DNA of 52,116 bases, taken from an uncultured Lachnospiraceae bacterium. GTDB taxonomy: Bacteria > Bacillota > Clostridia > Lachnospirales > Lachnospiraceae. Shown piece after piece: positions 8,518 through 16,492 of this stretch. The DNA lies in contig CAJUOO010000009.1 of the NCBI GenBank assembly GCA_910588535.1, positions 8,810 through 60,925 of the forward strand. Direction: 5' to 3'. How positions within the stretch are numbered: position 1 is the first letter of the stretch; the number at the start of each line of letters is the position of its first letter. The notes under the pieces are model-generated. The model was given only the letters and a program-made list of their open reading frames with translations, had not been told where the DNA came from and made no database searches. The position numbers and the translations under genes were made by a program.

Positions 8518-9370
8518 ACTGTTCACCTTTCCTGCTAGTAAATACAACAATATCATCAATGGTTGCCGGTTCCACATTTAAGTGTGCAAACTGTCTCAAA
8601 TCCTCAGTCTTAACAAGCGCTTCAAATCCAGTTGAAAATTTTCTGATACCAAGCATTTTTTTACTTAAATCCGCTGATAGTTCTTCACACCCGCCTTTGA
8701 CTATCTTAAAACTATCTATAAATTCATCTTTGCCGCCGCTGAAAAACAATTCCCCATAACTAATATAAGTAATGTAATCAGCAGTACGTTCCAAATCCCC
8801 GGTAATATGCGTAGAGAACAATACACTATGCTCGCCATCTTCAATATACTCCGACAAAATATGAAGAAGTTCATCTCTTGAAACAGGATCAAGCCCGCTG
8901 GTAGGTTCATCCAATATCAATAATTTTGCGTCATATGAAAAAGCGCAGGCAAGCATAAGTTTCATCTGCATACCTTTGGAAAGCTCTTTTACCTTTTTAG
9001 AGGGCTGGATATGAAATCTTTTCAGTGTTTCCGAAAATTTTTGCGTATTCCAGTTTTCATAAAAAGCTGATACAGACTTTTCAACCTGTGAGATTTTCCA
9101 TTCATCACTAAAATAATTGGAGTCAAAAACCACGCCTAAATTTCTTTTTGCTTCCTGTTCGTTGGTAATACTATCAAATCCCAAAATTTTCACTTCTCCA
9201 CTTGTGCGTTTTAACATATTCAGTATGAGTTTGATTGTAGTAGTCTTTCCAGAGCCATTCGGACCAATCAGCCCCATAATATACCCTTTTGGTAAAGTAA
9301 AGGTAATATCATGTAACTGGAAACCCTCAAAAGACTTTGATAGATTTCTTACTTCTAAATAATTATTCAT
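8510..9370 (-). CDS. ABC transporter ATP-binding protein
   Basis: 286-residue ABC ATPase. Walker A GPNGSGKT lies at residues 36-43, the signature reads LSKGMQMKL, Walker B is LLILDEPTSGLDP and the switch histidine lies in FSTHITGDLE. It pairs with the downstream permease (8-bp overlap) and starts 8 bp inside the end of the GntR gene. This is the BcrA/YtrB-like family. The C-terminal 80 residues after the nucleotide-binding domain are variable, as usual in this group. Confidence 0.92.
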   Translation of the reverse strand: MNNYLEVRNLSKSFEGFQLHDITFTLPKGYIMGLIGPNGSGKTTTIKLILNMLKRTSGEVKILGFDSITNEQEAKRNLGVVFDSNYFSDEWKISQVEKSVSAFYENWNTQKFSETLKRFHIQPSKKVKELSKGMQMKLMLACAFSYDAKLLILDEPTSGLDPVSRDELLHILSEYIEDGEHSVLFSTHITGDLERTADYITYISYGELFFSGGKDEFIDSFKIVKGGCEELSADLSKKMLGIRKFSTGFEALVKTEDLRQFAHLNVEPATIDDIVVFTSRKGEQYE

Positions 9371-9746
9371 CTGTTTTTTCCTCCATTAAAATACTCAAAA
9401 GATGATGCAATTCTTCTTCGGAAAGATCAGCAACTCGCGCCGCATGAATTGCTTCTGATAAATTGTTTTCTATTTTGCAAATCAATTGCTCTCTCAAAAG
9501 CTCAGAACCCTGTCCTAATACAAAACAACCTCGTCCTTGAATATTTTTTACAAAACCCTCCTGCTCTAGTTCTGTATATGCCCTTGTTGCAGTCAAAACA
9601 CTAATTTTCAATTCCTTAGCAAGTGTCCGCAATGAGGGAAGCGTTTCGTCCGCTTGTAAATCACCAGACATAATAGCAGATTTTATTTGTTGTTTTATTT
9701 GCTCGTAAATTGGTATACCTGATATATTCGAAATAATAAGTTTCAT
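9363..9746 (-). CDS. GntR family (YtrA subfamily) transcriptional regulator
   Basis: About 127 residues. It has an N-terminal winged helix-turn-helix (residues about 8-75; IPIYEQIKQQIKSAIMSGDL, TLPSLRTLAKELKISVLTATRAYTELE) and a short helical tail instead of a large ligand-binding domain. That is the YtrA layout. GTG, ATG and ATG start codons lie in a row at 9752, 9749 and 9746; I prefer 9746 because GGGAGG is then six bases away. It is the first gene of a GntR-ATPase-permease operon and very likely represses it through the palindrome overlapping the promoter. Confidence 0.92.
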   Translation of the reverse strand: MKLIISNISGIPIYEQIKQQIKSAIMSGDLQADETLPSLRTLAKELKISVLTATRAYTELEQEGFVKNIQGRGCFVLGQGSELLREQLICKIENNLSEAIHAARVADLSEEELHHLLSILMEEKTDE

Positions 9747-9763
9747 CATCACCCTCCCATCTG

Positions 9764-9811
9764 TTATACTGTTTCACATAACAGTATAATACTTAAAACA
9801 GTAAAAAGCAA
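9764..9811 (-). promoter_or_regulatory. Promoter with GntR operator
   Basis: On the minus strand TTGCTT (9811-9806) and TATACT (9788-9783) are spaced by 17 nt, a good sigma-A promoter. A perfect 10-bp inverted repeat (TTATACTGTT at 9764-9773, AACAGTATAA at 9780-9789, 6-nt centre) covers the -10 box and start site. This is the expected position and form of a YtrA-type autoregulatory operator. Confidence 0.75.
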
Positions 9812-9958
9812 GCTCTTACAAAAAATTTGACTCATCTTCATCTTTCGAATACAGCTATTGCAATTAAAATTATGAAAGCCTATAATAGGAATTGGTTACT
9901 TAGAATAAAACAATCGAAATCTATAGAAATAGAATAAGATGAAAGGATTAGAAGACAT

Positions 9959-10516
9959 ATGGATATTAAAAACAATGAAGAATTGATTGAAGCCCTCGTA
10001 AAAGCTGCCGGTGCAGCATTCTTATCTTTAAAAAATAGCACGAAAGAACATTTTTATTTCTATGTTTTTGTATTTGATGAAGGACTGCATCCATACATTT
10101 CGGCATGGTCTTACGAAGCCTTGGAAAAATCAATTATCGAGCAGCAAATATCTGATGATGATAAAAGCTGGTGGAAATGGGATTGTGCAGATTCTCCTTA
10201 TGCTGATTATGGATATGACGAATTTTTTGGCAAAGTAAGTGAATTGCTGGATAATAGAGCGAGCAAATTATCAGATGATGAGCTCTATGAGGACGAGTGG
10301 AAGGCTCGGATCGATTTCATGGAAGAGGCTATGAAAAGGCTTGATGCTTCTGGACTGTTTGGAACTGGGAAAGAGCGAGAAAATGTGGTTATCAATGTAG
10401 AACAGGTACCACCTGACGACGATGGTGCAGAATATAACAGAGCGCTGCGATTAAATCCATCCTCCGCCTTGCTGTCTGAATATTTAGAAACATGCGAGAA
10501 ACCAGAAAACACATAG
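9959..10516 (+). CDS. DUF4303 family protein
   Basis: 185-residue soluble acidic protein. The segment HFYFYVFVFDEGLHPYISAW followed by SYEALE and a tryptophan-rich KSWWKWDCADSPYADYGYDEF is characteristic of DUF4303, whose function is not established. In other genomes such proteins are frequently found among polymorphic-toxin immunity genes, but no toxin is visible here. It stands alone, divergent from the GntR operon and followed by an R2 repeat composite. AAAGGA lies 13 bp before the start, a rather long spacing. Confidence 0.8.
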   Translation: MDIKNNEELIEALVKAAGAAFLSLKNSTKEHFYFYVFVFDEGLHPYISAWSYEALEKSIIEQQISDDDKSWWKWDCADSPYADYGYDEFFGKVSELLDNRASKLSDDELYEDEWKARIDFMEEAMKRLDASGLFGTGKERENVVINVEQVPPDDDGAEYNRALRLNPSSALLSEYLETCEKPENT

Positions 10517-10640
10517 GCTTTGCTGTGATGGGAAAATTTCTGTTTACATAACATAAGAAAAACCAAAACGTGGCACCTATCACAATTTCTTAAAATAATC
10601 TTTGTAATCACTTATTGGAAGGTATAACTTCTTGTAAATT

Positions 10641-11178
10641 TTATACTTTATCTGCTAATAAAAATATGTTGTATCATTTTCGAGAAAGGGCCGCCCGGCG
10701 AACTGCCTATGGTCCTCCGTCACCCCGCTCTCGCTTAGTGAAAAACGCAGCAGACGCTAAGCTCGAAACTACCTCGCTAACCGCCGGCGTTTTTCAATAG
10801 GTTCCTTGAGGACCATAGGCAGTTCGCCGGGCTATTTTATCAGTTAGGTAAAGCACGCTGTCATTTTGCTTGTATAGGATTTACAAATTATTTTTATTTT
10901 CTCTACAAGTATGATGATCTGTGAATACCAACAGGAAATAAATAGATCTGCAAGTGTATGAAGAATGAAAGCATATCTGAATAATTCAGTAAAGTAGTAT
11001 AGCCAGTCCCCTATTTTCCTTAAGGAACCTATTGAAAAACGTTGGTACTTAGCGAGGTTTTTCACGAGCTTAGTAGCCGTTACGTTTTTCACTAAGCGCA
11101 AGCGGGGTGACGAAGGAAAATAGGGGACTGGCTATACGGACCTCCTCCGACAATGCTAAAAGAACACTCATCCTACAA
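10641..11178. repeat. R2 composite palindromic element, copy I (intact)
   Basis: Two nested hairpins in inverted orientation around a 164-bp spacer. Hairpin A: 25-nt arms 10693-10717 and 10808-10832, perfectly complementary, enclosing a 90-nt core. Hairpin B: 25-nt arms 10997-11021 and 11113-11137, also perfect, enclosing a homologous core in reverse. Both cores start CGTCACCCCGC and end CAATAGGTTCCTT, and contain a second 10-bp stem (TGAAAAACGC/GCGTTTTTCA at 10739-10748 and 10787-10796 in A; TGAAAAACGT/ACGTTTTTCA at 11033-11042 and 11082-11091 in B). Conserved flanks extend outward on both sides. A short open frame on the minus strand (10844-11101) runs across hairpin B and is not credible as a gene. 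The element is the reverse complement of copy II at 42307-42825. Confidence 0.9.
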
Positions 11179-11234
11179 AAATTATACATATTTCTACAAA
11201 TCTGACATCGACGTTTTATATTACAGATTTACAT

Positions 11235-11657
11235 ATGGATTCTAAAGAATGGGACGCATATTCTATTGGAGAAAAAGTTGATCTTGACAATGATGGAAAA
11301 AATGAGCTAATTATTAACGGTCCTTATGGTGGAATATATCTTGATGCGCGCGATAATAAAATATATGAATTTGCCACAGGAGAGGGCAATGCCCTCATTC
11401 TTTCTTATGTATATTACAATGGAGCTATATGGATAATGTACAGCAATAACATAAATGAAGGATACGAAGCTTATCATATGGAAAGATTTGAAGGGGCCGA
11501 TAACTTAGTTGGGGAAATAAATCTCACTGAAGAACTTGTCGATGCAGGTAATTTAGAATCTGGGATGAAATATACATTAAATGGAGAGGAAATTTCTTAT
11601 GATGAATACACAATGTTAGGCAGCAAAATTTTCGCTACTGAAGTATATACAAATTAA
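11235..11657 (+). pseudogene. 5'-truncated gene for a secreted/lipoprotein C-terminal domain
   Basis: 140 codons from the first ATG, but the frame is open and protein-like back to 11205 (TFYITDLHMDSKEW) with no ribosome binding site, and it meets the end of R2 copy I upstream. The domain carries VDLDNDGKNELIINGPYGG, an EF-hand/FG-GAP-like DxDxDG loop followed by YLDARDNKIYEFA, which I associate with C-terminal domains of larger Lachnospiraceae surface proteins. I read it as the remnant of a gene whose 5' part was lost at the repeat. It may be untranslated; a short intracellular protein from the ATG cannot be ruled out. Confidence 0.55.
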
Positions 11658-11861
11658 AAAACTTTAATTTACCGGAAAGATATAACACCCAAAATTGAAA
11701 AATAGAATATCTTTTACATTGAGGTAGTGATTATCTTAGTAGACAATCAGCTACCTTTCTTATTTGCAGAGATCACCAACAAGCACAAAAAGAACAAGTA
11801 TCAGAAATAATTGAGATCAAAATAATGCAGATTATAGTACTACTACCTCTTCCCATGTAAA

Positions 11862-11890
11862 ATACTACCTGAAAACTGCAAAGGTAGTAT
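11862..11890. promoter_or_regulatory. Inverted repeat upstream of the membrane LuxR module
   Basis: In the 305-bp gap before 11963, ATACTACCT (11862-11870) and AGGTAGTAT (11882-11890) form a 9-bp inverted repeat with an 11-nt centre. Further half-sites lie nearby: TACTACCT at 11841-11848, AGGTAGT at 11722-11728 and CTACCT at 11751-11756. Clustering of one half-site 70-240 bp before a regulator operon suggests binding sites for that regulator. No convincing -35/-10 pair was found; TAGTATAG at the right arm may be part of one. Confidence 0.4.
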
Positions 11891-11962
11891 AGACAGTTTT
11901 TTGAGAAAAGAGTATTCTAAAGGTGAAATCACGATTATGAACTTGAAGAAAGGAGATTATTT

Positions 11963-12451
11963 ATGAAGAAAAGAGCGGGAATTTTAATTCTGGTACAAAT
12001 GATTGCTGTGATAGGAGGATTGTGGCTTGCGGCACTGTTTTTGCAACAAGGAAACGCAGATGTGTTTTCTTACTTATATGATACTGTTCCACTGCTATTA
12101 TTATTTGTTATAGCACTACCTCCTATGCTGGTGCATGGAATATGGAACGATTTCTTGCGGGTATTTCGATTAGGAAAAAGTGACAGAAATTTTTCAATCT
12201 GTGAGATCAAGAAAACTTTGCTGGCGATTGAGTTATTGCAAAAACAGATTATTTATGGGACGGTTATGATTGTATGTGTGTATGCCATGGTTATTCTGGT
12301 AAAAATAGACGAAATCAATTTACTGGGTCCCAGTATGGCGGTAAATCTTGATTCTGTAATATATATGGCAATTGCACTCTTATTTATTGAACCGCTCAAA
12401 GCATATGCACAGAGATATCTGGAAGACTATCTGGCGGAGGAAGAAGATTGA
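11963..12451 (+). CDS. Small four-helix membrane protein, partner of LuxR regulator
   Basis: 162 residues with four hydrophobic segments (about 5-27, 40-60, 98-118 and 133-152) and a charged cytoplasmic-type loop between the second and third. I do not recognise the family. AAAGGAG lies nine bases upstream. Its stop overlaps the start of the next gene, a membrane-anchored LuxR-type regulator, so the two are almost certainly translated together. A sensor or anchoring role for that regulator is an inference from the pairing. Confidence 0.75.
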   Translation: MKKRAGILILVQMIAVIGGLWLAALFLQQGNADVFSYLYDTVPLLLLFVIALPPMLVHGIWNDFLRVFRLGKSDRNFSICEIKKTLLAIELLQKQIIYGTVMIVCVYAMVILVKIDEINLLGPSMAVNLDSVIYMAIALLFIEPLKAYAQRYLEDYLAEEED

Positions 12452-12936
12452 AGAAAAGATGGGTTTGGCTTTTTCTTTACGCAGTTTATGGGATGCTATT
12501 GGCAGCTTTGATTGTTCTTCAATGGATAACTATGCCGGAAGATATCCTTCGCCTGCTTGCTAATGTATTGGCGCTCTTGCTGGCCTGTCCAATAATCTTG
12601 CTGCTTTTTGCAGGACGTGCCGATTCAAGACAGATGATTTCTCAAAATCATTCAGATGTAGAAAAGGAAAGAGAAAACAAAGAACAACTAGTAGACGAAT
12701 CGCCAGATTCCTGTGCAAAACCTAAGATTAGAACAATGGAAGACTTCTGTGAATGGGCAGAACAGTGGAATCTCAGCGCCAGAGAGCTGGAAGTAGGATG
12801 GCTCATATATAAAGGATATACGAATCGACAGATCGCCCATGAATTATGCATTGCAGAAACGACAGTCAAGAAGCATGCCGGACATATTTATGAAAAAGTT
12901 GGTGTTTTTGGACGAAAAGATTTCTCTGCTTTATGA
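12448..12936 (+). CDS. Membrane-anchored LuxR-type transcriptional regulator
   Basis: 162 residues. Two N-terminal membrane helices (about 5-25 and 33-53), a charged linker (about 55-105), then a GerE/LuxR DNA-binding domain (LSARELEVGWLIYKGYTNRQ, IAHELCIAETTVKKHAGHIY, about residues 108-160). There is no receiver domain. TTG start with GGAGG seven bases upstream; the start overlaps the previous stop as TTGA. The protein ends only a few residues after the recognition helix region (KDFSAL), slightly short for the domain, and a degraded R2 repeat begins about 50 bp downstream, so minor C-terminal loss is possible. It probably controls its own operon from the membrane. Confidence 0.8.
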   Translation: MKKRWVWLFLYAVYGMLLAALIVLQWITMPEDILRLLANVLALLLACPIILLLFAGRADSRQMISQNHSDVEKERENKEQLVDESPDSCAKPKIRTMEDFCEWAEQWNLSARELEVGWLIYKGYTNRQIAHELCIAETTVKKHAGHIYEKVGVFGRKDFSAL

Positions 12937-12989
12937 CAATACCAATATGCAGAGCGAAGGATGAACAGAGAACCATAAACAGAGAATCG

Positions 12990-13314
12990 AAATCTGTTGT
13001 ATTATTTTCTGGAAAGGGCACCCGGCGAACTGCCTGTGGTCCTCTGTCACCCCGCTTGCGCTTAGTGAAAAACACGTTTTCATTTTACTTGTATAGGATA
13101 AATAGATCATTTTTTTGTCTTCATTAAAAGAATTTAGCACTCTATAAATACAAACAAAATTATAATAAATATAGAATTGCAAGTATATAAAGAATCACAG
13201 TATACCTGAAATGTTCAGCAAAACAGTATAGCCAGTCCGCTATACTACTTTACTAAATGTTTCACATACACTATGCTTCTTCATATACTTGCAGCTCTAT
13301 GTCTATTTTTTCTG
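12990..13314. repeat. R2 composite, degraded copy III
   Basis: The A-type outer flank (AATCTGTTGTATTATTTTCT) and left arm at about 13018-13043 are followed by the first 30 nt of the core, then the rest of the A core and its right arm are missing. The spacer continues, ending in a B arm reduced to TATAGC...GCTATA at about 13225-13242 with the whole core deleted. After this mini-hairpin the spacer sequence is repeated in inverted orientation (CTACTTTACTAAATG...ATACTTGCAG), giving an imperfect hairpin of about 50-nt arms. The 13240-13465 stretch holds no gene I can support. Confidence 0.7.
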
Positions 13315-13465
13315 CGAGCGACGAGCCAAATGTCTACCAGCAGTTATATAATAAGTACAATAAAGAAAAATATTATTCCTTAGTTACTCCGTTAGGGAAT
13401 GTAACTTGTATCATAACCACTTTTTTTATAATAATCTGGAATATATATTCTGTATTGTATCCTCC

Positions 13466-13795
13466 TTATTCTTTGCGAGTAATGTATTTTATAAATTCCT
13501 GCTCATTTTCAAGAAGGTTATGCTCATTTCCAAACTCAATATTCCCTTTGCAAAAAATTGCCTCCTCAAGATTGAGATTATAATTGACAGCTTCAAAATC
13601 GATCCAATAGTATCCATTACTTTCATATAAGACTATCTTCCCAAGTCCGTTTTCTGAATATACTTTTATCCAGTATTGGTGTGCTACATCGCTTAAGCCT
13701 GCTGCCACTAAAAATATGCCTTTTTGTTTCCATATAGTTTTTCGCTTTAGAAACCACATTTCAAATGCTTTGAATTTCTCGTCTATGTTTCCCAC
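13466..13795 (-). CDS. Hypothetical protein
   Basis: 109 residues, no signal peptide or membrane helix, rich in aromatic residues (WIKVYSENGLGKIVLYESNG, YYWIDFEAVNYNLNLEEAI). Not recognised. The pattern of a short, solitary, acidic protein recalls immunity-type proteins, but there is no toxin next to it. The only start codon is a GTG at 13795 that directly abuts GGAGG, so initiation is doubtful and the gene could be a 5'-truncated remnant. It lies between a degraded R2 repeat and 200 bp of non-coding DNA. Confidence 0.5.
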   Translation of the reverse strand: MGNIDEKFKAFEMWFLKRKTIWKQKGIFLVAAGLSDVAHQYWIKVYSENGLGKIVLYESNGYYWIDFEAVNYNLNLEEAIFCKGNIEFGNEHNLLENEQEFIKYITRKE

Positions 13796-14003
13796 CCTCC
13801 ATCCGCTTAAATGAATTATACTCGAAACTATATGCTAATTGCAAGTCTACTACGGGTGTATATGTTTTTCTTAATGTGAGAGCCCCACTAAAGCATATAG
13901 TTGTCTGTTTTTTCATCTCATGGCGGGAATATTCACGTGCCAAGCAACCACATATCAATGTATTGTCTAGCTATTTATTGAAAGTCTCATATCCCTTCTA
14001 TAA

Positions 14004-14345
14004 TTAAAAGTTTCTTCCGTCCCAGCCCCAGTCCTTGACACCATGATAAGTGACATATATCGCCCGTCCCGGTATGGAAAGCTCCTTCTCATAAATTCGG
14101 CAAATCTCAGCCGTCATTTTATTATATGCTTCTGAGGAAGCGTTCCCAAATAAGCTAACTTCCACATATGCCCCCTTCTCAAGTTCCTCACCACCCATAT
14201 AAAGATTATAATTATCCTCAAATCCCACCATCAGAAAGCTCTCTGGCTTCCCCAGTATAGATACTGCTTTCCCAAGCTCTGCTTTGATAACATCTCTCTT
14301 CTCTTTGGATACTGACATTGTAATTTTTGAATCAATAAATGGCAT
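14004..14345 (-). CDS. MIF/phenylpyruvate tautomerase superfamily protein
   Basis: 113-residue tautomerase-fold protein. Pro2 (MPFIDSKITMSVS) is the family's catalytic proline. LMVGFEDNYNLYMGGE, FGNASSEAYNKMTAEI and a C-terminal GRAIYVTYHGVKDWGWDG match macrophage migration inhibitory factor homologues in length and order. It should form a cytoplasmic trimer with keto-enol tautomerase activity; the physiological substrate is unknown. Expressed alone. Confidence 0.9.
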   Translation of the reverse strand: MPFIDSKITMSVSKEKRDVIKAELGKAVSILGKPESFLMVGFEDNYNLYMGGEELEKGAYVEVSLFGNASSEAYNKMTAEICRIYEKELSIPGRAIYVTYHGVKDWGWDGRNF

Positions 14346-14462
14346 TTTACATCCTCCTTATAAAAAATATTATATGAATCCTTATATCAATATAGTTTCC
14401 CACAAGTGCACATGGATACAAGCTACTATCCTCCTACTTTGGCAGATGTACATTATATCTGG

Positions 14463-15563
14463 CTATTCCTCTCTGTAATATGCCAGCAACAGATCCACCA
14501 TTCTTCCATAGCTTCTCACGCCGTCCGTCTGATGGTTTGCCTTTAGGTAAGCATCGTTAATGCTTGTTGATACTTCCCTCACTGTACTTTGCTGAAATTG
14601 CTTCCAGTACTCTGAATTTTGCTTTAAATCTCTCACCAGCCCTTCACTATATTGTTGCCAAAGCTGATTATATGCATCCATATCTACCTCAGAAAGCTTA
14701 TTTCCCGCATGGATCAGCGCAAGCATCGTCCCGCTGTACCGAAATTCAATGGAATCTGAGTGAATACAAGCAAGATAGCCGATAAAATTTGCTTCATCCT
14801 CTCTCATAAATCCAAAAAAATGTGCTAGTTCATGACACATGGTGGAGGGAATGGAGTAATCTGCCACATCCGTGTTGACGTTTGTCTCCATCGTAATTGG
14901 ACAATACACTCCTACCAGATCGGTGTAGGACATAAGGTGGGAAAAAAATATTGGCTTTGTATTCGCTGTTCGATAATTAAATACCCCATATTCTTCATTC
15001 AGATCTCTATATGAACTGCGCGCTGTTTTTGACATCTGATAGATAGAGGGATCCATAAGCTGCATCGCCCCATCTTCGTCCTCTTTTGTAAGCTGTGCAC
15101 GAAGTAGATTCGCCTCCTTTGAAAGTCTCAGACAGAGCTGATATAGCTCTTCTGCACTGGAATCCCTCACGGTCAGCTCACCGATCACGGCAAATGGATA
15201 CCGGTTATAATTCACATTACAGGTGCAGGTTATCCAGAAAAAAACAATACAGACTGTCCAAAGACAAATAAGAAGATACTTCTTCCAATTTCTCCTGTGC
15301 ACAATTACCCACACAATCAAAAATACTGCCAAAAAAGGGAATAACACAATACCAAGCTCCATCAAAGAAAATGGAACCCACTGTGTCACGCTGCTCCATA
15401 GGATCGCATAGTATTTATAAAATCCTCTGGCAAACAGAAATTCTGCTGCCCATGGATACCCTCTGGTAAGCCTAAGAATAAGAAAAGATGCCACTACAAG
15501 ACAGATTGGAACCACAATCTGCCATAATTTCCAAGCTTTACATAATTTCCAAAATTTTTTCAT
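14463..15563 (-). CDS. DUF3810 family membrane protein with metallopeptidase motif
   Basis: 366 residues. Three membrane helices occupy the first 120 residues (about 15-32, 55-85 and 95-113). The extracytoplasmic part carries MCHELAHFFGFMREDEANFI, an HExxH zinc site with a downstream glutamate, as in the DUF3810 family. The role is unknown; the fold suggests a membrane-tethered zinc peptidase or a relative without activity. Monocistronic, divergent from the ABC exporter operon. Confidence 0.88.
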   Translation of the reverse strand: MKKFWKLCKAWKLWQIVVPICLVVASFLILRLTRGYPWAAEFLFARGFYKYYAILWSSVTQWVPFSLMELGIVLFPFLAVFLIVWVIVHRRNWKKYLLICLWTVCIVFFWITCTCNVNYNRYPFAVIGELTVRDSSAEELYQLCLRLSKEANLLRAQLTKEDEDGAMQLMDPSIYQMSKTARSSYRDLNEEYGVFNYRTANTKPIFFSHLMSYTDLVGVYCPITMETNVNTDVADYSIPSTMCHELAHFFGFMREDEANFIGYLACIHSDSIEFRYSGTMLALIHAGNKLSEVDMDAYNQLWQQYSEGLVRDLKQNSEYWKQFQQSTVREVSTSINDAYLKANHQTDGVRSYGRMVDLLLAYYREE

Positions 15564-15710
15564 CAGTCTTTCACATTTCTATTTTGCGCTGTCTATGTAT
15601 CTTTCTCTATTATACACAATCTTCTGGCAAAATTCTATCCATTTTTTTATGTAAAACCTTCCAATTCCCCATTCCTATACGTATAAATACATATTCTATA
15701 TCCTACACAG

Positions 15711-15757
15711 GAACAAGGCAATTTTATCTTGTTCTTTTTCTACTTCTATGTTACACT
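15711..15757 (+). promoter_or_regulatory. Promoter with inverted repeat before the ABC exporter
   Basis: TTGTTC (15729-15734) and TACACT (15752-15757) are spaced by 17 nt. An inverted repeat GAACAAG (15711-15717) / CTTGTTC (15728-15734) with a 10-nt centre covers the -35 box and could be an operator, although no regulator gene is adjacent. Confidence 0.5.
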
Positions 15758-15790
15758 TACCTCAATTCAACGCAAAGTGAGGTGTTTTAT

Positions 15791-16492
15791 ATGGACTCAT
15801 CCATTCCCCCGATAATAGAAGTTTCTAATGTATCCAAATCATATGGCAGAAAACAGATTCTAACCTCCATCTCCTTTCAGGCAGCTCAAGGTGAATGTAT
15901 TGGTATTCTTGGCGTGAATGGCTGCGGAAAATCCACGCTTCTCGCCATCCTTGCAGGATGCTTAAGAGCAGATGGAGGAACCATCTGTTTTCGGGGAAAC
16001 CAAGCAATAAAAAAACAGGACTTTCTCTCCATGGCAGGGTATGTGCCACAGGAAAATCCTCTGTTCTCCTCCTTGACAGTGCTTGATAATCTGCGTTATT
16101 TTTACGCCTCCTCCCCCATTCCTCTAAAACATGATCTGGCAGATGGAATCCCTTATCTATTCGGTCTTGATTCCTGCCTTCGGGCAAAAGTAAAGCATTT
16201 GTCGGGTGGAATGAAACGCCGTCTTGTGCTTGCATGCGCACTCGCCTGCCACCCTCCTGTCCTTATATTAGATGAGCCCGGCGCATCCCTTGATTTTGTG
16301 TGCAAGGAAGATATACGCCAATATCTCTCTCTTTATAGAAAACAGGGAGGCACCATTGTGATCACAAGTCATGAACAATCAGAGATCTCTCTTTGCAGCC
16401 GGCTATTTCTTCTGGAACATGGCTCTCTGTCATCTCTTGAGGCACAGACAGATACTGCCTTTCTGACAGAAAGGATGCGCTGCCATGAATAA
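15791..16492 (+). CDS. ABC transporter ATP-binding protein
   Basis: 233-residue ABC ATPase. Walker A GVNGCGKS is at residues 41-48; signature LSGGMKRRL; Walker B VLILDEPGASLD; switch TSHEQ. The frame is open upstream to 15488 but GTGAGGTG followed by the ATG at 15791 gives a normal N-terminus. It overlaps the next permease gene by 8 bp. The protein is short, with only about 30 residues after the nucleotide-binding domain. Confidence 0.92.
   Translation: MDSSIPPIIEVSNVSKSYGRKQILTSISFQAAQGECIGILGVNGCGKSTLLAILAGCLRADGGTICFRGNQAIKKQDFLSMAGYVPQENPLFSSLTVLDNLRYFYASSPIPLKHDLADGIPYLFGLDSCLRAKVKHLSGGMKRRLVLACALACHPPVLILDEPGASLDFVCKEDIRQYLSLYRKQGGTIVITSHEQSEISLCSRLFLLEHGSLSSLEAQTDTAFLTERMRCHE

Noticed and set aside
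10844..11101. 85-codon minus-strand ORF in R2 copy I
   Set aside because: It spans hairpin B and the spacer, is not preserved in copy II, and has no ribosome binding site.
10641..11178. Retron, group II intron or integron attC site
   Set aside because: No reverse transcriptase or integrase in the window; the hairpins lack intron domain V-like or attC core features that I can recognise.
13257..13583. Plus-strand ORF of 108 codons
   Set aside because: It runs through R2 spacer repeat and antisense to the 13466-13795 gene; no start signals.
15488..15790. N-terminal extension of the exporter ATPase
   Set aside because: It overlaps the DUF3810 gene and promoter; a well-placed ribosome binding site precedes the ATG at 15791.
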